Origin: Streptomyces sp. MZ04
Lineage (GTDB): Bacteria; Actinomycetota; Actinomycetes; Streptomycetales; Streptomycetaceae
Assembly: GCF_004684775.1 (NCBI RefSeq)
Contig: NZ_SRIC01000052.1
Coordinates: forward strand, 1-35,676
Direction of reading: 5' to 3'
DNA: 35,676 nt
In this document: in pieces, positions 7,356 through 14,045 of the stretch
Layout of the letters: each line of letters begins with the position of its first letter
Numbering within the stretch: the first letter of the stretch is position 1
Made by a program: the position numbers and the translations under genes
The notes under the pieces: model-generated
The model's input: only the letters and a program-made list of their open reading frames with translations
Told to the model about the DNA's origin: nothing
The model's database searches: none

Positions 7356-8272
7356 CTCAGACCAGAGTGACCCAGACCCGAGCTCGTACCGTTTTCCTGC
7401 TCGCGCACACCGGACGGCCCGCGGCCATCCGCAGTGCCGAACTCGTCGTCCAGGGACTGCTGCGCAGCGGCCTCGGCGTACGGGTCCTTGAGGCGGAGGC
7501 GGCCGATCTGCCGCTGCCGCCCGATGTCGAGACGGTCAAGGAGGCCACGGCCGAGTGCATCGACGACTGTGAGCTGATCGTCGTGCTCGGCGGCGACGGA
7601 ACGCTGCTGCGCGGCGCCGAGTTCGCACGGGCCTCCGGGGTGCCGATGCTCGGCGTGAACCTGGGCCGTGTCGGCTTCCTCGCCGAGGCCGAGCGCGACG
7701 ACCTCGACAAGGTGGTCGACCGGGTCGTCACCAAGGCGTACGAGGTCGAGGAGCGGATGACCATCGACGTCGTCGTGCACCGCAACGGCGATGTCGTGCA
7801 CCGCGACTGGGCGCTCAACGAGGCCGCCGTGCAGAAGATGTCGGCCGAGCGGATGCTCGAGGTCGTGCTCGAGATCGACGGGCGCCCGGTCACCGGCTTC
7901 GGCTGCGACGGCATCGTGTGCGCGACGCCCACCGGATCCACCGCGTACGCCTTCTCCGCGGGCGGGCCCGTGGTGTGGCCGGAGGTGGAGGCACTCCTCA
8001 TGGTGCCGATCAGCGCGCACGCCCTGTTCGCCAAGCCGCTGGTGACCTCGCCGGACTCGGTGCTCGCCGTCGAGGTCCAGCAGCACACGCCGCACGGGGT
8101 GTTGTGGTGCGACGGGCGGCGGACCGTGGAACTGCCCGCGGGGGCGCGGGTCGAGGTGCGCAGGGGAGGGGTGCCGGTGCGGCTTGCGCGGCTGCACCAC
8201 GCGTCGTTCACGGACCGGCTTGTGGCGAAGTTTGCGCTGCCGGTTTCGGGGTGGCGCGGGGCGCCGCACTAG
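7352..8272 (+). CDS. nadK: NAD kinase
   Basis: A 306-aa cytoplasmic enzyme that phosphorylates NAD to NADP using ATP or polyphosphate. The NAD-kinase signature GGDGTLLRGAE is at about residue 79, and the second conserved block GCDGIVCATPTGSTAYAFSAGGP and the C-terminal DGRRTVELPAGARVEVRRG are intact. TTG 7352 overlaps the tlyA stop and is preceded by GAGGGG (7341-7346). GTG 7367 is possible but lacks a comparable ribosome binding site. It is translationally coupled to tlyA and ends just before a hairpin separating it from the convergent permease gene. Confidence 0.96.
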   Translation: MTQTRVTQTRARTVFLLAHTGRPAAIRSAELVVQGLLRSGLGVRVLEAEAADLPLPPDVETVKEATAECIDDCELIVVLGGDGTLLRGAEFARASGVPMLGVNLGRVGFLAEAERDDLDKVVDRVVTKAYEVEERMTIDVVVHRNGDVVHRDWALNEAAVQKMSAERMLEVVLEIDGRPVTGFGCDGIVCATPTGSTAYAFSAGGPVVWPEVEALLMVPISAHALFAKPLVTSPDSVLAVEVQQHTPHGVLWCDGRRTVELPAGARVEVRRGGVPVRLARLHHASFTDRLVAKFALPVSGWRGAPH

Positions 8273-8319
8273 CGCTCCGCTGGGAGGGCGGTGATGACGT
8301 GCGGGTGTGTGGGGGCTTG

Positions 8320-8354
8320 TCGCGCAGTTCCCCGCGCCCCTTACGGGGGCGCGG
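8320..8354. terminator. Hairpin in a recurrent Streptomyces intergenic element, probable bidirectional terminator
   Basis: Arms CCGCGCCCC (8332-8340) and GGGGCGCGG (8346-8354) pair perfectly around a 5-nt loop. The left flank CGCGCAGTTCC is the context I recognise as recurring in many Streptomyces intergenic regions. It lies between convergent nadK and the FtsX-type permease gene, as expected for a terminator, though it lacks a U-tract. Confidence 0.65.
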
Positions 8355-8366
8355 TCCTTCTCCGGA

Positions 8367-9725
8367 TTACGTTGAGCTGACCACGGAGATGGCCTGCCTC
8401 CGCATCACCGCACGTACCGGAAGGCCCGTCGCCAGGAGCGTCAGGAGCAGGGTGCCTGCCGCTATCCCCGTCGGTACGCCCCACGGCAGGTAGGGGATCG
8501 CCGAGCCGAAGGCCGTGCTGAGGATCGGGGCCAGCGTGCCGAGCGCTATGGCGCCGCCGAGCAGCAGCGCGGTCTCCGCCACGACCACGGCCTCCCAGGC
8601 CGCCATGGCCCGCACCTGGGCGCGCTGGCTGCCGACCACCCGCAGCAGCGCGACGTCGCGGCGGCGCTCGAAGGAGATCATGGCGAGCGTGTTCGCCGCG
8701 GCGATCGCGGCGAAGCCCGCGTACAGACCCGTGCCCACATAGTCGAGCCAGACCTCGCCCGTGCTGCCCGCCGAGCCCGTGTGGTGCCGGGCCGTGGTGT
8801 GCATGCCGATCTTGGTGAGGCCGAAGCCCACGACCAGGACGAGCGGCACCACCGCGGCGGAGAAACGGCGGGGCTGCGAGCGGACGTTGAGCATGGCCAG
8901 GCGCGCGCTCGGGCCGAACCGGCCGACCAGCGCCGAGACCAGCCAGGCCGCGGGCCCGATGATGCGCGGGCCGAGCAGTCCGGCACCGACGCAGAAGAGG
9001 ATCAGGACGAGGAAGGCACCCTCGCTCGCCTCGTCCGCGGGCTGCCGCGACAGGAGCACCGCGACGACGCACGCCCCCGCGACCGCCAGCACGCCGAGCG
9101 GCGCCCGCAGCACGCCGAGGCCGCGCCGCCCGGTCGCCGCCTCGCTCAGGGCGCGGGCCGGGCGCAGCAGCGAGAACCGCAGCGCCGAGAGGAGCGCGGC
9201 GAGCGTCGTCGTCACCACGGCCACGCCGACGCACACCGGCAGGGCGACCCAGCCGAACCGGAAGCCCGCCTCCGCGGGGAGCAGGCCGTGCTCGACCATG
9301 CCCGCGTGCCACCACCGCGCGACGAAGCCGCCCAGGACGAAGCCGGCGAGCGCCGCCGGTATCGACGCGGCGAGGGCCTGGCCGGCCACCGCGCGGCGGA
9401 CCTGCCGGGGCCTGGCGCCGATGGAGCGCACCATCGCCAGCTCGCGGTGTTGCTGCGCGACGGCCGTGCCCATCGTCGACGCGACCACGAATATCGACAT
9501 GTAGATCGAACCGATGAGAAGGACGACGGCCATGTCGCCGACGCCGTTCTCCGTGATCTGCCTGCGCGCCCGCGCGGAGAGCCCGTCCGTGCCCGTCGTG
9601 CCGAGCATCATCGTCGACGCGCTCACCACGGTCGCCGCGAACAGCGCGGCCACCGCCGTGCCCACGAAGGCCGGTCGGTGCGCGCGCAGCGCCGCCTGTG
9701 CGAGTCCCGTTCCCATACGGATCAT
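8367..9725 (-). CDS. FtsX-type ABC transporter permease
   Basis: A 452-aa membrane protein with two FtsX-like permease modules. The first starts at about residue 65 (MAVVLLIGSIYMSIFVVASTMG followed by HRELAMVRSIGARPRQVRRA). The second, at about 330, carries FAAIAAANTLAMISF followed by RRDVALLRVVGSQRAQVRAM. These conserved cytoplasmic stretches between helices identify the MacB/LolC/FtsX superfamily, used for lipoprotein or peptide export or as mechanotransmitters. No LolD-like ATPase is encoded next to it, which is unusual because such permeases are normally co-transcribed with one. ATG at 9723-9725 is used; the in-frame ATG 9 bp later is equally plausible. It diverges from recN and converges on nadK. 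Confidence 0.88.
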   Translation of the reverse strand: MIRMGTGLAQAALRAHRPAFVGTAVAALFAATVVSASTMMLGTTGTDGLSARARRQITENGVGDMAVVLLIGSIYMSIFVVASTMGTAVAQQHRELAMVRSIGARPRQVRRAVAGQALAASIPAALAGFVLGGFVARWWHAGMVEHGLLPAEAGFRFGWVALPVCVGVAVVTTTLAALLSALRFSLLRPARALSEAATGRRGLGVLRAPLGVLAVAGACVVAVLLSRQPADEASEGAFLVLILFCVGAGLLGPRIIGPAAWLVSALVGRFGPSARLAMLNVRSQPRRFSAAVVPLVLVVGFGLTKIGMHTTARHHTGSAGSTGEVWLDYVGTGLYAGFAAIAAANTLAMISFERRRDVALLRVVGSQRAQVRAMAAWEAVVVAETALLLGGAIALGTLAPILSTAFGSAIPYLPWGVPTGIAAGTLLLTLLATGLPVRAVMRRQAISVVSST

Positions 9726-9929
9726 GGTGGGGTGCTGGGGCCACCGCGCACCATGAGGCTGTCAGGAAGATCATGGTGGGGAAATCCCCCGCACTGAAAT
9801 CCCCGCACGTAAATCCCCTCCCCCTGCGGGTGACAGCGTCCGTTCGGTCCGCCTTTGCCACCTGCGCCTTCGCGGAAGGTGGCCAGGGGCCGTCGCACAC
9901 CCGGGCTCTGACCTCGTAAGGTCGTGTCC
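9726..9929. other. Divergent spacer between permease and recN with short repeats
   Basis: Two short repeat features are visible. GATCATGGTGGGG occurs at both ends of a roughly 50-bp segment (near 9720 and 9768). Three AAATCCCC words occur at 9782, 9797 and 9811 with near-regular 14-15 bp spacing, the first two followed by GCAC. No coding gene is supported. TAAGGT at 9917-9922 may be the recN -10. Confidence 0.5.
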
Positions 9930-11669
9930 GTGTTGGAGGAGATGCGGATACGGTCGCTCGGAGTCATCGACGACGCGGTGGTCGAGCTGTCACCGGGGTT
10001 CACCGCCGTGACCGGTGAGACCGGTGCGGGCAAGACGATGGTGGTCACCAGCCTCGGCCTGCTGCTCGGCGGGCGCGCCGATCCCGCCTTGGTGCGGATC
10101 GGCGCCAAGGCGGCGGTAGTCGAGGGGCGGATCGCCGTGCCCGACGGCGCTTCGGCGGCCGTGCGCGCGGAGGAGGCGGGAGCCGAGCTCGACGAGGGTG
10201 CGCTGCTGATCAGCCGTACGGTCTCGGCGGAGGGGCGCTCTCGGGCGCACCTCGGCGGGCGGTCGGTGCCGGTGGGACTGCTGTCCGAACTGGCAGACGA
10301 CCTCGTCGCGGTGCACGGCCAGACGGATCAGCAGGGGCTGCTCAAACCGGCCCGGCAGCGCGGCGCGCTCGACCGGTACGCGGGCGACGCGGTCACCGTG
10401 CCGCTGGCCAAGTACACGGCCGCGTACCGCAGGCTGCGCGCCGTGACGACCGAGGTCGACGAGATCACCACGCGCGCGCGTGAACGCGCCCAGGAGGCGG
10501 ATCTGCTGCGCTTCGGCCTCGACGAGGTCGCGGGCGTCGAGCCGCGGGCGGGCGAGGACGTCGAACTGGCCGCCGAGGCCGAGCGGCTCGGCCACGCCGA
10601 GGCGCTCGCGTCCGCCGCCACGGCCGCCCATGCCGCGCTCGCGGGCAACCCCGAGGACCCGGAGGGCGTCGACGCCACGACGCTGGTGGCGGGCGCGCAC
10701 CGGGCCCTGGAGGCGGTGCGGTCCCACGACGCCGCGCTTGCCGCGCTCGCCGAGCGGATCGGCGAGATCGGGATCCTGCTCGGCGATGTCGCGGGCGAAC
10801 TCGCTGGTTACGCCGACGACCTCGACGCCGATCCGCTGCGTCTCGCGGCGGTGGAGGAGCGGCGGGCCGCGCTGACCCAGCTGACCCGGAAGTACGGCGC
10901 CGACATCGACGCCGTCCTCGCCTGGGCCGAGGAGGGTGCCGCGCGGCTCACCGAGCTCGAGGGCGACGACGACCGGCTCGAGGAGCTGACGGCTGAGCGG
11001 GACGCGCTGCGGGGCGAACTCGCGGGGCTCGCGCAGGCGCTGACCTCCGCGCGCGAGGAGGCGGCGTCGCGGTTCGCGGCGGCCGTCACGGAGGAGCTGG
11101 CCTCGCTGGCGATGCCGCACGCGCGCGTGACGATCGACATCAGCAGTACGGAGGTGCCGGAGGGGACCGACGGAGTCGTCGTCGGCGAGCGCACCGTCGC
11201 CTACGGGCCTTCCGGCGTCGACGAGGTCGAGCTGCTGCTCGCCCCGCATCCCGGGGCGCCGCCGCGGCCGATCGCCAAGGGGGCCTCCGGTGGTGAGCTG
11301 TCGCGCGTGATGCTGGCCGTCGAGGTCGTCTTCGCGGGCACGGATCCCGTTCCGACCTACCTCTTCGACGAGGTCGACGCGGGTGTCGGCGGCAAGGCTG
11401 CGGTCGAGATCGGGCGGCGGCTCGCCCGCCTCGCCAAGTCGGCGCAGGTCGTGGTGGTCACCCATCTTCCGCAGGTCGCGGCGTTCGCCGATCGGCAGCT
11501 GCTGGTCGAGAAGACGAACGACGGGAGTGTCACGCGGTCCGGGGTGCTGGTCCTCGAGGGCGAGGACCGGGTGCGGGAACTGTCCCGGATGCTGGCGGGG
11601 CAGGAGGACTCGGAGACCGCGCGGGCCCATGCGGAGGAGCTGCTGGCCACGGCTCGGGGGGACGGGTAG
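9930..11669 (+). CDS. recN: DNA repair protein RecN
   Basis: A 579-aa SMC-like ATPase acting early in recombinational repair of double-strand breaks. Walker A VTGETGAGKTMVV is near the N-terminus. A long coiled-coil-like, Ala/Glu/Arg-rich middle (about 150-390) separates it from the signature SGGELSRVMLA and Walker B YLFDEVDAGVGG at the C-terminus. GTG 9930 gives MLEEMRIRSLG, matching the family start (Mycobacterium RecN begins MLTEIRIESLG). It is preceded by AAGG at good spacing and lies 7 nt after TAAGGT, so either leadered or leaderless initiation is possible. GTG 9924 would add two residues; ATG 9942 would remove a conserved strand. Confidence 0.95.
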   Translation: MLEEMRIRSLGVIDDAVVELSPGFTAVTGETGAGKTMVVTSLGLLLGGRADPALVRIGAKAAVVEGRIAVPDGASAAVRAEEAGAELDEGALLISRTVSAEGRSRAHLGGRSVPVGLLSELADDLVAVHGQTDQQGLLKPARQRGALDRYAGDAVTVPLAKYTAAYRRLRAVTTEVDEITTRARERAQEADLLRFGLDEVAGVEPRAGEDVELAAEAERLGHAEALASAATAAHAALAGNPEDPEGVDATTLVAGAHRALEAVRSHDAALAALAERIGEIGILLGDVAGELAGYADDLDADPLRLAAVEERRAALTQLTRKYGADIDAVLAWAEEGAARLTELEGDDDRLEELTAERDALRGELAGLAQALTSAREEAASRFAAAVTEELASLAMPHARVTIDISSTEVPEGTDGVVVGERTVAYGPSGVDEVELLLAPHPGAPPRPIAKGASGGELSRVMLAVEVVFAGTDPVPTYLFDEVDAGVGGKAAVEIGRRLARLAKSAQVVVVTHLPQVAAFADRQLLVEKTNDGSVTRSGVLVLEGEDRVRELSRMLAGQEDSETARAHAEELLATARGDG

Positions 11670-11714
11670 CGGGCGGTACCGTCGATCACCGGCTCCGCCG
11701 AGTTCGTCCTCAGA

Positions 11715-11770
11715 CGCCGGACGGGCTGAGAGCCGTCGGACGGGCTGAGAGCCGCCGGACGGGCTGATAC
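11715..11770. repeat. 19-bp tandem repeat downstream of recN
   Basis: Three consecutive copies of a CGCCGGACGGGCTGAGAGC-like unit lie at 11715-11733, 11734-11752 and 11753-11770 (last one 18 bp). The core GACGCCGGACGGGCTGA is a word I recognise as common in Streptomyces intergenic DNA; the tandem expansion is the local feature. It fills most of the recN-to-next-gene gap. Confidence 0.85.
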
Positions 11771-11794
11771 GTCCTCGGCCGTACGCTGAACCGC

Positions 11795-12553
11795 ATGATC
11801 GCCCGTCGACTCACCGCCCTCCTCACCGCCGCCGCCGTCACCCGCGCCGCCACCGCCGCGTTGCGTTCCCGCGCTCCCGGCGGCCCCGACCGCTGGGAGC
11901 GGAAGAACTACGCGGGGCGGGCAGTGGAGTTGTACGGCGGGCCCGCTGCCGCCCTGGGGGCCGCGGCCGGGGGCATCGCGCTGGCCGCCGAGCCGCGTGC
12001 CGCCGCCACGCTTGCCGTGCTCACCGCAGGTGCCTGCGGGGTGTACGACGACATGGCGGGGGCGGTTGATCCGCGCCGAGGGTTCCGCGCGCACCTCGCC
12101 GCGCTGCGTGGGGGCGAAGTCACCAGTGGGGCCGTGAAGTTGTTCGGGATCTCCGCGACCGGTCTCGCCGCCGGCGCGCTGCTCAAGGAGCGGCCGGTGG
12201 ACAAGTTGCTCGCGGGGGTCGTCATCGCGGGCACCGCCCACTTCGTCAACCTCGTGGACGTACGCCCCGGACGCGCCGTCGGAGCGGTGCTCGCCCTGGG
12301 GGCGCCGGGGCTGCTGCGCAAGGGCACCGCCGGGGTTCTCTCCGCCGCCTCCATGGGGGCCGCCGCGGCCGTGCTCCCGGAGGACCTGGGGGAGCGCGCC
12401 ATGATCGGTGACGCCGGAGCGCACGCCCTGGGCGCGGCCCTGGGCACCGCCATCGTCGCGGGCAACGGCCGCGTGGGCCTGGTGGCGCACGCGGCGGGCC
12501 TCGTCGCCGCGGCGGCGTACGGAGAGAGGGTCGGCGCGGCCGGCGGGGCCTAG
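11795..12553 (+). CDS. Short MraY/WecA-like membrane protein (putative polyprenyl-phosphate sugar-phosphate transferase homologue)
   Basis: A 252-aa Ala/Gly-rich membrane protein with six or more hydrophobic segments. Three spaced motifs resemble the active-site loops of the MraY/WecA family: GVYDDMAG (DD at about 85-86), VNLVDVRPGRA (about 151-161) and IGDAGAHALGA (about 204-214), preceded by RWERKNYAG near residue 34. True family members transfer a sugar-phosphate onto undecaprenyl phosphate and are usually 320-360 aa, so this is a shortened or divergent member and activity is uncertain. TACGCT (11782-11787) lies 7 nt before the ATG and no Shine-Dalgarno is seen, suggesting a leaderless start. 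The downstream GT4 glycosyltransferase is a plausible partner. Confidence 0.65.
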   Translation: MIARRLTALLTAAAVTRAATAALRSRAPGGPDRWERKNYAGRAVELYGGPAAALGAAAGGIALAAEPRAAATLAVLTAGACGVYDDMAGAVDPRRGFRAHLAALRGGEVTSGAVKLFGISATGLAAGALLKERPVDKLLAGVVIAGTAHFVNLVDVRPGRAVGAVLALGAPGLLRKGTAGVLSAASMGAAAAVLPEDLGERAMIGDAGAHALGAALGTAIVAGNGRVGLVAHAAGLVAAAAYGERVGAAGGA

Positions 12554-12772
12554 GCCCTGCCTTCAACTACCGCTCGCCCCAGGGCGCCCACGACCGCCGA
12601 GCAACGCCGAGCGGACCGAAAGCCTTCCGCCCGTCGAGGCCCCGCTGCGAAGATGCCTGGGGCCGCAGGACATCCGCGGCGCTGAAACCCCGTTGTCCTC
12701 ACCCATGTGAGTGATCCGCTTCAGGGAGTTGCCTGCCCCCGTGCGGAAGAGACCTTTCGGCGGTGCCGGAAC

Positions 12773-12784
12773 GTCCGTACGGAC
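12773..12784. promoter_or_regulatory. Perfect 12-bp palindrome upstream of the GT4 gene
   Basis: GTCCGTACGGAC is its own reverse complement and lies 49 bp before the GTG start at 12834. It could be an operator; no regulator is suggested by the sequence. It could also be chance in GC-rich DNA. CTCAC-CCAT-GTGAG at 12698-12711 is a second, weaker dyad in the same 280-bp gap, which otherwise holds nothing recognisable. Confidence 0.35.
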
Positions 12785-12833
12785 TGGCATCCTTGGCGCA
12801 GCCCCCCGACGCCGACTCAGGAGCCCCGGCTAC

Positions 12834-13979
12834 GTGAGCCACGTGAGCAGCCACTCACCGCACGGTCAGACGCCGCTGCACACCGTGCAGGTGCTGGGCG
12901 GCGGAAGCGCGGGCAGCAGCGCCCATGTCAGGTCGCTCGCCGCGGGCCTCGCCGCGCGGGGCGTGCGGGTCACGGTGTGCGCCCCTTCCGAGGCGGCCAC
13001 CGCGTACGACCTGACGGGCACCGGCGCCCGGCACGTCCACGTGCCCCGCCGCAGCGACCCGGTATCCGTCGCCTCCCTCCGTGTGGCCTGCGCCGACGCC
13101 GACCTCGTGCACGCGCACGGGATGCACGCCGCCCTGCGCGCCGCGCTCGCGCTCACCGGCCGCCGCATCCCGCTCGTCGTCACCTGGCACACGCGGGCGC
13201 ACGCGGAAGGCGCGCGCGCCCACGTCCTTCGCGCCCTGGAGCGGCGCGTCGCCAAGGCGGCTGCCGTGGTCCTCGGCACCTCGTCGGACCTCGTCGACCG
13301 CGCCCGCCGCAGGGGCGCGCGGGATGCCCGGCTCGCCCCCGTCACGCTCCCCGCGCCGCGCGCGGTCGACCGTGACGGCCGTGACGACGAGGAGCCGGGC
13401 GGGTTCCGGCACAAGGCGCGCGCCGAACTCGGTGCCGTGGACCGGCCGTTGATCGTGGCGGTCGGCACGCTGGAACGCCACCGTGGCTACGACGTGCTGC
13501 TCGACGCCGCGCGCGCGTGGCGGCACCTCGACCCGCTGCCGCTTCTCGTCATCGCCGGAGAAGGGCCCGAGCGGGCGGAGCTGAAGCGGCGTATCGAGGG
13601 CGAGGGTCTGCCGGCCCGGCTCGTGGGGCGGCGTGACGACGTGCCCCAGCTGCTCGCGGCCGCCGATCTCGTGGTGCTGCCCAGCAGTTGGGAGTCCCGC
13701 TCCGTGCTGGCCCAGGAAGCCCTGCACGCGCGCGTGCCGCTCATCGCGACCGCCGTGGGCGGCGTGCCCGAACTCGTCGGAGACGCCGCCGAACTCGTCC
13801 CCTACGGCGACGCCGAGGCCCTCGCCGCCGCCGTCGCACGCCTCCTCGCGGACCCCGAGCGCCGGGAACGGCTCAAGGAGAAGGGCACGGCCCAGGCGGC
13901 CACCTGGCCGACCGAGGACGAGACGGTCACCCAAGTCCTCAGCGTCTACGACGAGTTGACGCAGCCGCGGGCCATGTAG
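12834..13979 (+). CDS. GT4-family glycosyltransferase
   Basis: A 381-aa cytoplasmic GT-B fold enzyme. The N-terminal acceptor domain starts VQVLGGGSAGSSAHVRSLAAGLAAR in short pieces (glycine loop, then helix), with DADLVHAHG following. The C-terminal nucleotide-sugar domain shows VAVGTLERHRGYDVLLDAA, LVIAGEGPER, a DDVPQLLAAADLVVLPS block and the E-x7-E stretch starting at WESRSVLAQEALHARVP, ending VGGVPELVG. These identify GT4. Donor and acceptor are not readable; a lipid-linked envelope glycan is inferred from the upstream MraY-like gene. GTG 12834 follows AGGAG (12819-12823) at 10 nt; a longer open frame from 12711 lacks homologous content. The last 24 bp are tandemly duplicated. Confidence 0.9.
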   Translation: MSHVSSHSPHGQTPLHTVQVLGGGSAGSSAHVRSLAAGLAARGVRVTVCAPSEAATAYDLTGTGARHVHVPRRSDPVSVASLRVACADADLVHAHGMHAALRAALALTGRRIPLVVTWHTRAHAEGARAHVLRALERRVAKAAAVVLGTSSDLVDRARRRGARDARLAPVTLPAPRAVDRDGRDDEEPGGFRHKARAELGAVDRPLIVAVGTLERHRGYDVLLDAARAWRHLDPLPLLVIAGEGPERAELKRRIEGEGLPARLVGRRDDVPQLLAAADLVVLPSSWESRSVLAQEALHARVPLIATAVGGVPELVGDAAELVPYGDAEALAAAVARLLADPERRERLKEKGTAQAATWPTEDETVTQVLSVYDELTQPRAM

Positions 13980-14003
13980 TTGACCCAGCCGCGCGCCATG
14001 CAG
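13956..14003 (+). repeat. 24-bp tandem duplication across the GT4 stop codon
   Basis: The last eight codons including the stop (13956-13979) are repeated at 13980-14003 with three mismatches: codon ACG vs ACC, CGG vs CGC, and TAG vs CAG. The second copy stays in frame and ends at TAA 14007-14009. Either the first copy gained a stop, shortening the protein by ten codons, or the duplication arose downstream of the stop. Confidence 0.8.
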
Positions 14004-14045
14004 CAGTAAACGGCGCGCCCGCCACGGCGCATGCCGCCCCGCCCC

